This document shows, one piece after another, positions 30,991-37,572 of a stretch of 37,572 nt of DNA (position 1 is the stretch's first letter; the number at the start of each line of letters is the position of its first letter). A program made the position numbers and the translations under genes. The notes below the pieces were generated by a model. It made no database searches. It saw nothing but the letters and a program-made list of their open reading frames with translations, and had not been told where the DNA came from. This DNA is from Thermohalobaculum sp050043005. GTDB lineage: Bacteria > Pseudomonadota > Alphaproteobacteria > Rhodobacterales > Rhodobacteraceae. The stretch covers positions 1 through 37,572 of the forward strand of contig JBHJIZ010000153.1 in assembly GCA_050043005.1 (NCBI GenBank). The letters run 5' to 3'.

Positions 30991-31964
30991 CTAAACTCCG
31001 GCAACATCCCCATATGCTTCAACATTGCGACGAATGCCGCCAACCGTTCGCGCTGATAGGCAGGGACGTCCAGTCCTTCATAGTCCAGGAACCCCTGTCC
31101 GGACCGGAGGCCGATCCGGCCCTCCTCCATATTGCGCCCGATGATATCCGGCGCCTCGAACCGATCCTCGCCCGTCGCATCCGCCATGTAGCGCGAGGCA
31201 TGGTGCAGGATATCGCCCCCGCCCCAGTCGATGAACTCGAGAACACCGAGGATTGCGAAGCGAAAGCCCAGCCCGTACTTGGTCGCCTTGTCGATATCTT
31301 CGGCACTGGCAACGCCTTCTTCGTAGATCCGCGCAGCCTCGTTCATGGCCAATGCCTGGATACGCGGCACGATGAAACCGGGGCTCGCCTTCATGACGAC
31401 AGGCACCTTGCCGATCCGTTCCAGCAGCGCTTTCAGCCTGTCCGTCACCGCCGGATCCGTCCTTGCACCTGGCGAGACCTCGACCAAAGGCACCAAAAAG
31501 GCCGGGTTCAACCAATGTGCGTTCAGGAACCGCTCAGGTTGCGCGACCATGCCTTGCAGGTCATCGGCCAGGATCGTCGAGGTCGTCGATGCAACGATGG
31601 CATCACGCCGCGCGTGCTCTCCGATGAATGCGAAGGCATCACGCTTGGTGTCCAGCACCTCCGGCACGCCCTCGAAGATTACATCCGCCTCGGCCAGCGC
31701 GGACGCGGCACCGGTTTCAGCAACGCAGTCGATGCGCGCCGCGACCCGATCGACATCTCCCGCGCTGATCATCCCGCACGCCACCAGCATGTCGAGCGTC
31801 GCACGGATCTCGCCCCGAACCTCGGCGAGATAGGCGGGCGCGTCTTCCCGAACCTTCAGGTCGACCAGCGCAACCCTGTGGCCAGCCAACGCGAAGACGA
31901 CGGCCAAACCGCGCCCCATCCGGCCCGCACCGGCGGTCGCGATCCGCTCCTGCCCGAGCGTCAC
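30987..31964 (-). CDS. 3-hydroxyacyl-CoA dehydrogenase family protein
   Basis: This 325-aa NAD-dependent enzyme oxidises a 3-hydroxyacyl-CoA (or a free beta-hydroxy acid, as in L-carnitine dehydrogenase). The Rossmann fold is ATAGAGRMGRGLAVVFALAGHRV, and the catalytic region shows FLNAHWLNPAFLVPLVEVSPG with the His of the His-Glu pair. The C-terminal helical domain includes ASPGFIVPRIQALAMNEAARIYEEG and GLGFRFAILGVLEFIDWGGGD. It is a single-domain size, not fused to enoyl-CoA hydratase. The start is GTG at 31964, overlapping the VOC stop (GTGA). It is the last gene of the minus-strand operon; its stop lies in a REP-like repeat. Confidence 0.88.
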   Translation of the reverse strand: MTLGQERIATAGAGRMGRGLAVVFALAGHRVALVDLKVREDAPAYLAEVRGEIRATLDMLVACGMISAGDVDRVAARIDCVAETGAASALAEADVIFEGVPEVLDTKRDAFAFIGEHARRDAIVASTTSTILADDLQGMVAQPERFLNAHWLNPAFLVPLVEVSPGARTDPAVTDRLKALLERIGKVPVVMKASPGFIVPRIQALAMNEAARIYEEGVASAEDIDKATKYGLGFRFAILGVLEFIDWGGGDILHHASRYMADATGEDRFEAPDIIGRNMEEGRIGLRSGQGFLDYEGLDVPAYQRERLAAFVAMLKHMGMLPEFR

Positions 31965-32344
31965 AACGGCCTCCCGAAAAACAGCACATGACCATCCGGG
32001 TCCGAAATTTCGAACCCGCGCAAAGCATCATCTGTGTCAGCAAGCGGAACCGCGAAGGCGACGTTCCGGCCAAGAAACTCGGCGGACAGTGCATCCGGAT
32101 CGGGCGCGCTCACGAATACATCCCACCGTGCGTCGGGATCCCGCTCCGGATTGGGTAGCGGCGCCACCTCAACCGCTTTCAGCAAGATCCGCGCGCTGCC
32201 GCGCTCAATCACCGCAAAGAACGGAGCTTCCTCGGGGCTGAGATGCGCGACATGAAATCCCAGACCATCGCGGTAGAAAGCGACCGATTTGGGGAGATCA
32301 CCAACAATCAGGAACGGCGCCGCCGGACCGAGTGGCGCACTCAC
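31961..32344 (-). CDS. VOC (glyoxalase/bleomycin-resistance fold) family protein
   Basis: This 127-aa protein has one VOC repeat pair: PFLIVGDLPKSVAFYRDGLGFHV at the start, RILLKAVEV and WDVFVSAPDPDALSAEF in the middle, and FEISDPDGHVLFFGRPL at the end, the usual metal-site half (Asp-Pro-Asp-Gly-His/Asn). VOC proteins are glyoxalases, epimerases, dioxygenases or binders; in this context an epimerase or isomerase of a CoA or hydroxy-acid intermediate is possible. GTG 32344 is chosen because it makes a GTGA overlap with the upstream gene, while the longer frame to 32500 is antisense noise. It also overlaps the downstream dehydrogenase gene by 4 bases. Confidence 0.8.
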   Translation of the reverse strand: MSAPLGPAAPFLIVGDLPKSVAFYRDGLGFHVAHLSPEEAPFFAVIERGSARILLKAVEVAPLPNPERDPDARWDVFVSAPDPDALSAEFLGRNVAFAVPLADTDDALRGFEISDPDGHVLFFGRPL

Positions 32345-33417
32345 GGTCCCACCTCCAACAGTGCCGCCATCGAAGTCCGATCCAACTCGGCCAAGCCAAA
32401 TCCTTCCAGAGTTCGCCCGGTCTGCCGGAAGTCTTCGCCGCAGATCGCGGAGCCAAGCGCCAGCAGGCCCCGCGCGACCGGGCACGGCACCCCGGCCCAC
32501 TCGGCCACCGAGACCAGAAACGCCAGTCCCATCGCCACGTCCTCACGCATGTATCGATGCTCGGACAGGATCAGCCGCTCGCGCCAATCGCCGGAATCCG
32601 TCAGTTTGTCATGCGCAAGGTTGCCGTACATCCAATTGCTGGTCGTGTAGTGGTCGATCAGCGGGAAGTGCGGGCCCCGATAGCCAAGCGCCTCTCGCGT
32701 CGCGATCCGCTCAGCGTCCAGCGCATCGGTCACGCGGCGGATCGACGGTTGCGTGCCTTCGTTGTGAATGTCCCAACGCTCGAAATGCTCGATCGGCCCG
32801 GCGTTCATCAGGATCAGCGGCGGGTGGATGATCGGTCCCGCATTCATCAATGCGCCGGAAAGCCCGTCGCCCGCATCCTCGACCGACGGGAAGGCGCGCC
32901 GGATCACTGCCAGCGCGTGCGCCTTGTTCTTCAGCGGCAGCACACCCGTCGGCAGACGCGACGCCCGGGTTGTGATCGCGATGGTCTGCGCGCCGTGCTT
33001 ACGGGTCAGCCAGGGCAACGTCCCCGCTTCCGCAAAGCTGACATCGGCTGCATTGCCGGCCTCGCGCATCGCCTTGGCCATCAGGTATGTGCCGAAGGTA
33101 CCCGGCGGCATGAAGACAACCTGCCCATCGCTCAACAGAGGCGTCAGACGGGCTGCAATGTCCGGCTGCGCCATCGCGGGCGTCGGGCAAACGATCAACG
33201 CGGCACCCGCGACAGCCTCGGCAAGGTCCGAGGTCATCACCGCAATCTCGACAGGACGGCTCCCCGCATGGTCCTTCAGGATCAAAGGCCCTGCCCGATG
33301 CATCTCCGCGACCGTCGCCGGATCGCGACGCCACAGGCGCCCGCGACAGCCGTGCTCCGTCAGCTCGGCTGCTGCCGCGAGGGATCCGTTCCCACCGCCA
33401 AGAACTGCAATCTCCAT
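32341..33417 (-). CDS. NAD/NADP octopine/nopaline (opine) dehydrogenase family protein
   Basis: This 358-aa enzyme begins with an NAD-binding motif, IAVLGGGNGSLAAAAELTEHG, then IVCPTPAMAQ and VVFMPPGTFGTYLMAKAM. The C-terminal octopine-dehydrogenase domain includes NAGPIIHPPLILMNAGPIEHFERWDIHNEG, with the His of the catalytic dyad expected in such segments. Family members condense an amino acid with a 2-oxo acid by reductive amination, or split such N-(1-carboxyalkyl) amino acids (opines). The start at 33417 (MEIAVLGGG) is the family start. Its stop overlaps the VOC start and it begins 30 bases after the amidohydrolase gene, in the same operon. Confidence 0.85.
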   Translation of the reverse strand: MEIAVLGGGNGSLAAAAELTEHGCRGRLWRRDPATVAEMHRAGPLILKDHAGSRPVEIAVMTSDLAEAVAGAALIVCPTPAMAQPDIAARLTPLLSDGQVVFMPPGTFGTYLMAKAMREAGNAADVSFAEAGTLPWLTRKHGAQTIAITTRASRLPTGVLPLKNKAHALAVIRRAFPSVEDAGDGLSGALMNAGPIIHPPLILMNAGPIEHFERWDIHNEGTQPSIRRVTDALDAERIATREALGYRGPHFPLIDHYTTSNWMYGNLAHDKLTDSGDWRERLILSEHRYMREDVAMGLAFLVSVAEWAGVPCPVARGLLALGSAICGEDFRQTGRTLEGFGLAELDRTSMAALLEVGP

Positions 33418-33447
33418 ACCGCCCCCCAAGTCAGATTGCCCCGTAAG

Positions 33448-34437
33448 TCAGACCGTGGCCGACGTTACCTCGGTCAGTCGCATGTCGCCATCATAGCCGG
33501 CGACCGACAGCGAACCATCACCCGATGCCGTCAAAGCAAGACGGGTCAACGGGTTCAGGATCGGTGCGGCGAGTGCATCCAGCGCGGGCGGTTCGTCAAC
33601 GGCCAAGACGGCCGACCGGCGGCCCAGGCTGTCAAAACCACGTGGACGCCATCGACCGTCGCTCACGGCCTCAAAATGATTGGCCGCCGCAGGGTGCGTA
33701 GCGATTGCGGCTGCGTTCTCGGTGCGCTCGATCGTCCTCGCCTCGCCAGGCCTCATACCGGCAATGGTGTAGATCACAGGCGCTGCGACAGGCGTTTCGG
33801 ACAGCATGGCGCACGCGGCCTCGAAGTCAGGCGCCGTCTCGAACACCAACCGCAACAGATGCGGCGGCGGCATGCCTGTAGCCCTAAGAAACCGGCGCTT
33901 CGAGGCAACCCAGTCCCCGGCTCGCCCAAAGCCGGACTGCCGCTCGGGCGCCTGGTTCAACGCGATTGCAAACCGGCCGGGTGCAGCGCCGTGCAGACAG
34001 CCCACAATTCCAGGCCAGGTCGCCGTGACCCAATCGCCCGCCGGGCCGCGCAGTTTGACGATTTCAACCAGACCGCCCAGACCATCGAACGGCCAGTCCA
34101 ATGTGCGAAAAAGCATGGGCGCGCTGCCCCGGTCAAACACTCGCGCAGTGCAGCCAAACTCGTAGCTCAGATTGAATGCGACCGGTCCGGGGCGACCAAG
34201 TGCCTCGCGGATCGCCAGGATCTCGGCACGCAAGGGATCCTTCATCGCGATCAGGCGACGATCGGCAACTCTGTCGGCCAAGGGAAGCAAAGCCGGGAGA
34301 ACCCGACCCGCAAGCCCCATTCCATCGAGCACGGTCTGCATCACGCGCTCGGCGCGATCGATGGCGCCCAGAGCATGATCCAAAAGACCGGACTCCCGGC
34401 GATCGAACACCGGGATCCCAGCCAGCCCCAACGTCAC
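33448..34437 (-). CDS. Acid-ceramidase/NAAA-like Ntn amidohydrolase
   Basis: This 329-aa protein has the signature of the acid ceramidase - N-acylethanolamine acid amidase group: SYEFGCTARVFDRG with nucleophile Cys96, followed by LFRTLDWPF holding Arg111 and Asp114, the conserved partners. These enzymes self-cleave before the Cys and then hydrolyse an amide bond between a fatty acyl chain and an amine. Downstream blocks (WPGIVGCLHGAAPGRFAIALNQAP, GMRPGEARTIERTEN) fit the same fold. No signal peptide is seen, so it is cytoplasmic, unlike the lysosomal enzymes. It starts at GTG 34437, which overlaps the racemase stop by 4 bases, and ends 30 bases before the opine-dehydrogenase-like gene. Confidence 0.72.
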   Translation of the reverse strand: MTLGLAGIPVFDRRESGLLDHALGAIDRAERVMQTVLDGMGLAGRVLPALLPLADRVADRRLIAMKDPLRAEILAIREALGRPGPVAFNLSYEFGCTARVFDRGSAPMLFRTLDWPFDGLGGLVEIVKLRGPAGDWVTATWPGIVGCLHGAAPGRFAIALNQAPERQSGFGRAGDWVASKRRFLRATGMPPPHLLRLVFETAPDFEAACAMLSETPVAAPVIYTIAGMRPGEARTIERTENAAAIATHPAAANHFEAVSDGRWRPRGFDSLGRRSAVLAVDEPPALDALAAPILNPLTRLALTASGDGSLSVAGYDGDMRLTEVTSATV

Positions 34438-35207
34438 AGCCCTTTGGGATGTGTCTGAAACTCGTCAATCACATGGTCCGGTGCCTTGACGTAGTCCGAC
34501 ACGCGGCTGACCGACAGACCTGTCAGGCGTCGCAGTTTCACCGCCATTTCGGCCATCTTCACGACAATCGGGATGCCATTGAGCACAGGCGCCGCGCCCA
34601 CGCGATGATCCTTGATACCGCTGAACGCGAGCATCGGGATACCGCCCGCCGGAATCAGAATGTCGATACCGCTTTCGACCAGCGGTTGCCCCTGGGCTTC
34701 GAACACCTGCCGTGCGGCTTCAAGCTTCTCTGTGTTGCCGATCGCATCCATCAACTGACCCGGCTCGAACGCCATGCCATGCACGCCAGTCACCCGATGC
34801 TCCAACCCGTACTTGCGGATCTGATGCAGATGACCGGCGACGAAACGTTCGTTCAACGTCACCAACCCGATGCGCTGGCCCAATTGACAGGCATAAAGCA
34901 TCGCCGCCTCACCCAGCGCGACGACCGGTATATCGACCATCGAGCGCACTTCGTAGAGCCCGCTGTCCTGGAAGTGTCCGACGATGAAGGCATCATAGCC
35001 CTCGCGCTCGGCCTGCACCGCCTGCACCATCATCTCGCGGGCACATCGCCATTCGACCACCGGGTGCGCATAGCTGTCAAAGGGCGTTATCCCCTTGATA
35101 TCGATCGAGGTTTCCGGCTCCCGGATCGCATCCAGATGCAGTCGCAACGCATCCCAGTACTTCGCGCCATTCTCGTAATCGACATAGGACTGATACCAGA
35201 GCTTCAT
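34434..35207 (-). CDS. Aspartate/glutamate racemase family protein
   Basis: This 257-aa member of the Asp/Glu/hydantoin racemase superfamily typically inverts an alpha-carbon using two catalytic Cys. The expected Cys positions are weakly preserved here: the first active-site segment reads IVGHFQDSGLYEVRS and the second ILIPAGGIPMLAFSG, both lacking Cys. So racemase activity is doubtful; some superfamily members (decarboxylases, isomerases) also differ. It begins ATG 35207, overlapping the thioesterase stop (ATGA), and is coupled to the amidohydrolase GTG. Its role in the pathway is open. Confidence 0.75.
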   Translation of the reverse strand: MKLWYQSYVDYENGAKYWDALRLHLDAIREPETSIDIKGITPFDSYAHPVVEWRCAREMMVQAVQAEREGYDAFIVGHFQDSGLYEVRSMVDIPVVALGEAAMLYACQLGQRIGLVTLNERFVAGHLHQIRKYGLEHRVTGVHGMAFEPGQLMDAIGNTEKLEAARQVFEAQGQPLVESGIDILIPAGGIPMLAFSGIKDHRVGAAPVLNGIPIVVKMAEMAVKLRRLTGLSVSRVSDYVKAPDHVIDEFQTHPKGL

Positions 35208-35650
35208 GTCTCTTCCGGCATGTCGACAAGCCCGCCCTCGGCGGTCAAAGCCTCACGGTTCTCCGTCGGGAGCGGGATCGCCTTGAGATTGCCGTCGTCC
35301 TTGATCTGCGCATAGATCCGAATGGCGCGTCCTTCAGTGATCACAGCGCCATCGCCGGAGTGTACGGCCTTGCAGTCCCAATGGACGGTCGAGCCGCCCA
35401 GTTTCACCAGCTTCATCGTCGTTCGAACCCGGTCGCCATAGGCAGCGGGGCCGATGAACCGAAAGTGCACATCCCCCATGACGAACGCCGTTCGATGGGT
35501 GGTGATCAACTCCTTGGTCCCGAAGCCCAGCCCGCGCAGCAGTTCGTGCTCGGTCTCGTTGAACCACGTGAACATCATGGGGTAATAGACCAGCCCGAAC
35601 GGATCAGACTCCCCCCAAGCCACTGTCAATTCTCGGGAATACATGATCAT
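35204..35650 (-). CDS. Hotdog-fold acyl-CoA thioesterase (4-hydroxybenzoyl-CoA thioesterase-like)
   Basis: This 148-aa hotdog protein hydrolyses an acyl-CoA to the acid and CoA. The first beta-strand and active region read VAWGESDPFGLVYYPMMFTWFNETEHELLRGLGFG, including the Asp-Pro-x-Gly-x-Val-Tyr/Phe-Tyr motif of 4-hydroxybenzoyl-CoA thioesterases. The start at 35650 is chosen from GGGGAAG just upstream; 35644 is possible, and the frame to 35698 is unlikely. It is the first gene of the minus-strand operon and its stop overlaps the racemase ATG. A detached thioesterase next to a 3-hydroxyacyl-CoA dehydrogenase recalls carnitine catabolism, but no DUF849/BKACE gene is present. Confidence 0.85.
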   Translation of the reverse strand: MIMYSRELTVAWGESDPFGLVYYPMMFTWFNETEHELLRGLGFGTKELITTHRTAFVMGDVHFRFIGPAAYGDRVRTTMKLVKLGGSTVHWDCKAVHSGDGAVITEGRAIRIYAQIKDDGNLKAIPLPTENREALTAEGGLVDMPEET

Positions 35651-35716
35651 AGGCGGCTTCCCCGGTCGTGTTTTGCCTTCACCATCCGGGTTTTTCACGT
35701 CAAGTCCAGTGTGCGA

Positions 35717-35745
35717 TTGACACCCCTGCCGGGCGCCTCGAAAGT
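35717..35745 (+). promoter_or_regulatory. Weak candidate promoter of the acyl-CoA ligase gene
   Basis: TTGACA (35717-35722) is a perfect -35 hexamer; 17 bases later stands AAAGTA, a poor -10. It lies in the 128-base divergent gap between the thioesterase start and the ligase start. Offered as a low-confidence candidate only. Confidence 0.3.
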
Positions 35746-35778
35746 AACCACGACTTGGGTCCAGGGGAACCGTTCCGG

Positions 35779-37395
35779 ATGAGCGCGGCCATCAGCGACA
35801 GCAACGTGAGCGAACGTTTCCGCCGGGCAGCGGGACGCTGGCCCGACCGTGCATTCCTGAACGTCCTGCCGGAAACGGCCGAGGCTTACGGTATTGCCTC
35901 CGGCGAGATAGCCTATGCGCACGCGCTCGACATCGTCGATGCACTGGCCACCCAATATCGTGCGGCAGGCTACGGGGCGGGTCACCGTGTCGGCCTCCTC
36001 CTACAGAACCGGCCCGATTTCATCTGGCACTTTCTGGCCCTGAACAGCTGCGGTGTGTCAATCGTGCCAATCAACCCGGATCTGCGCGCGGCGGAACTGA
36101 GTTATCTGGCTGAACACTCCGAGATGGTCCTGGCGGTTGCGGTCCACGATCGGGTTGCGGATCTGCAAGCGGCCGCGCCGGAACTCAGTGTAGTCGGTGC
36201 CAAAGGTGCACCTGTGGAACTGCCGGTGGCGCCCCAGCCCGGCGGGGCAATGGCGTCCGGGCCGGACGCAGAGTGCGCTTTGTTGTACACATCCGGCACG
36301 ACTGGAAGACCGAAGGGCTGCATCCTTTCGAACTTCTACTTTCTGAACACCGGGGACTGGTACGCCAGCGTCGGCGGGGCTCTGACGATCCACGAGGATC
36401 CGCCCGAGCGAATGCTGACGCCGTTGCCGCTCTTCCATGTCAACGCTCTGGTCTTTTCGATGATGACGATGATCACGGTTGGCGGATGTCTCTCGGTGCT
36501 CGATCGCTTCCATCCGAAGACCTGGTGGGACAGTGTCAAAGCCGCCGACGCCTCGATCATACACTACCTGGGCATCATGCCGCCGCTGCTGATGAAACAA
36601 CCTGACCGCCCAGCGGACCGAGATCATTCCGTTCGGTTCGGCTTTGGCGCGGGGATCGACCCGGCATTGCACGTCGCTGCCGAGGAACGCTTCGGTTTCC
36701 CGTTCGTTGAAGGCTGGGCGATGAGCGAGACCGGTGCGGGTGGCGTGATCATGGCCTCGGACGATCCGCGCGATCCGGGCACGGCAAACTTCGGGCGCCC
36801 GCGCAACGGTGTCGAGGCTCGGATCGTGCTGGATGACGGCGCCGAGGCGGCCATTGATGAGCCCGGTGAGCTACTCGTCCGTCGCGCGGGAGGTGATCCA
36901 CGCCGCGGCTTCTTTTCGGGATACCTGAAAAACCCGCAGGCAACCGACGAAGCCTGGGCGGGCGGCTGGCTGAACACCGGCGACATCGTTCTGCGCGATG
37001 CAAACGGCAACTTTCGCTTCGTTGATCGCAAGAAGAACATCGTGCGCCGATCGGGAGAAAACATCTCTGCCGCCGAGGTCGAGAGCATCCTGCTGCAACG
37101 CGATGACATCCGCAATTTGGCCGTGGCGCCTGCACCCGACGACGTGCGTGGCGAAGAGGTCATAGCGTTGATCATCGCGGACGGAGCGCGTGACGCCGGA
37201 CATGCGGCGGCCATCACACATTGGGCGCTCGAGCAGATGGCCTATTACAAGGCGCCCGGGTGGATCGCGTTTATCGATAGCCTGCCGGTGACCGCCACCG
37301 AGAAGATCCAGCGCGGCGAGATCAGGGCGCTGGTCTCCAATCTTCTGACGAAGGGTGCCGCGCACGATACGCGCGCGCTCAAGAAACGCGCATGA
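35779..37395 (+). CDS. AMP-forming acyl-CoA ligase
   Basis: This 538-aa member of the ANL superfamily activates a carboxylic acid to acyl-AMP and then acyl-CoA. Motifs: P-loop-like LLYTSGTTGRPKGCILSN, the A5 segment EGWAMSETGAGG, GYLKNPQATDEAW with WLNTGDIV, and the hinge DRKKNIVRRSGENISAAEVE. The usual catalytic Lys region is seen in TEKIQRGEI near the C-terminus. It resembles CaiC/FadD-like ligases, but the acid is unknown. The start at 35779 has AGGGGA about 10 bases upstream; the frame from 35668 overlaps the divergent thioesterase start. It runs divergent from the thioesterase operon and its TGA overlaps the following thiolase ATG by 4 bases. Confidence 0.88.
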   Translation: MSAAISDSNVSERFRRAAGRWPDRAFLNVLPETAEAYGIASGEIAYAHALDIVDALATQYRAAGYGAGHRVGLLLQNRPDFIWHFLALNSCGVSIVPINPDLRAAELSYLAEHSEMVLAVAVHDRVADLQAAAPELSVVGAKGAPVELPVAPQPGGAMASGPDAECALLYTSGTTGRPKGCILSNFYFLNTGDWYASVGGALTIHEDPPERMLTPLPLFHVNALVFSMMTMITVGGCLSVLDRFHPKTWWDSVKAADASIIHYLGIMPPLLMKQPDRPADRDHSVRFGFGAGIDPALHVAAEERFGFPFVEGWAMSETGAGGVIMASDDPRDPGTANFGRPRNGVEARIVLDDGAEAAIDEPGELLVRRAGGDPRRGFFSGYLKNPQATDEAWAGGWLNTGDIVLRDANGNFRFVDRKKNIVRRSGENISAAEVESILLQRDDIRNLAVAPAPDDVRGEEVIALIIADGARDAGHAAAITHWALEQMAYYKAPGWIAFIDSLPVTATEKIQRGEIRALVSNLLTKGAAHDTRALKKRA

Positions 37396-37572
37396 AGCGC
37401 CAATCCTATGACGGCGTGGCGGTCGCGGTACCGGTGTCCGTGCCGTATGTGCGCTATTCGATCGAGACCGCGCACTGGTGGATCGCGCGCGCGCTGAAGG
37501 AGCTTTGCGATCGCGCCGGGATCGCACACGGCGACCTCGACGGCCTGTCGGTTTCATCCTTTACACTTCATC
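37392..37572 (+). CDS. Thiolase family protein, 5' part only (cut by the window end)
   Basis: From ATG 37392 (ATGA overlap with the ligase stop) the frame runs to the window end as MKRQSYDGVAVAVPVSVPYV... with ALKELCDRAGIAHGDLDGLSVSSFTLH, about 60 residues. VAVAVPVSVPY and ARALKELCDRAGIAHGDLDGL fit the N-terminus of the thiolase/SCPx-type acetyl-CoA acetyltransferase family. The catalytic Cys lies beyond the window, so activity cannot be judged. Together with the ligase it forms a second, divergent transcript of the same putative pathway. Confidence 0.65.
   Translation, partial: MKRQSYDGVAVAVPVSVPYVRYSIETAHWWIARALKELCDRAGIAHGDLDGLSVSSFTLH

Noticed and set aside
32332..34458. 708-codon plus-strand open frame
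   Set aside because: It runs antisense to three well-supported minus-strand genes (VOC end, opine-dehydrogenase-like, amidohydrolase), is rich in Arg/Gln/Pro and has no domain; typical shadow of high-GC coding DNA.
30987..35650. L-carnitine degradation operon
   Set aside because: A 3-hydroxyacyl-CoA dehydrogenase and a separate thioesterase fit in part, but no DUF849/BKACE enzyme or betaine-type transporter is present, and the amidohydrolase and opine-dehydrogenase-like genes do not belong to that pathway.

Overview
The window looks like a chromosomal segment of an alphaproteobacterium of the Rhodobacteraceae/Roseobacter type. The evidence is the gene set: an RpoH sigma factor with a possible ECF/RpoE-type promoter, a zf-CHCC protein, an NDUFS4-like complex I accessory subunit, and the block pmbA - inositol-phosphatase family - DUF4170 - DUF374 acyltransferase - waaA - lpxK. 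High coding GC, a CtrA-like TTAA-N7-TTAA motif and an M10/RTX protein starting MCxLC agree with this. The taxonomic call is inference from gene content.

Layout. (1) 1-4430 is a lower-GC accessory segment. It holds an IS5-family element at the very edge, a small secreted protein, a decayed trypsin-like protease, a DUF1353-like lipoprotein and the C-terminal stump of a large serine recombinase, and it ends exactly at a tRNA(CAT) gene. It looks like the end of a degraded integrated island. (2) 4648-7882: a ThDP-dependent acetolactate-synthase-like enzyme and an aldehyde dehydrogenase, separated by a 19-bp-stem hairpin. (3) 7987-10158: a 59-aa zinc-finger protein, rpoH, and a glutathione transferase with a C-terminal Cys motif. 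(4) 10151-17492, all minus strand: manC-type enzyme, MAPEG, pmbA, CysQ/IMPase, DUF4170, DUF374 acyltransferase, waaA and lpxK. Most are coupled by overlaps or short gaps, forming an envelope/lipid A supply operon. (5) 17583-22598: NDUFS4-like protein, a 1192-aa secreted M10/RTX metalloprotease with a strong terminator, and a LysE exporter. (6) 22641-28854, mixed: an unassigned cytidine-deaminase-fold protein beside uvrB, a lipoprotein, a small peptide with a double-glycine leader, a GST and a globin. (7) 28948-37572, catabolic: a two-subunit ThDP 2-oxoacid dehydrogenase E1 pair (plus strand) converges on a minus-strand operon. That operon encodes a thioesterase, an Asp/Glu racemase family protein, an acid-ceramidase-like amidohydrolase, an opine-dehydrogenase-like enzyme, a VOC protein and a 3-hydroxyacyl-CoA dehydrogenase. 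Divergent from it are an acyl-CoA ligase and a thiolase cut by the window end.

The best candidates for something undescribed are the amidase/racemase/opine-dehydrogenase/CoA-ligase/thiolase set (region 7), the deaminase-fold protein at 23092-23919, and the orphan GG-leader peptide at 27231-27515. No CRISPR array or rRNA was seen. Functional calls come from reading motifs by eye; no database search was possible.
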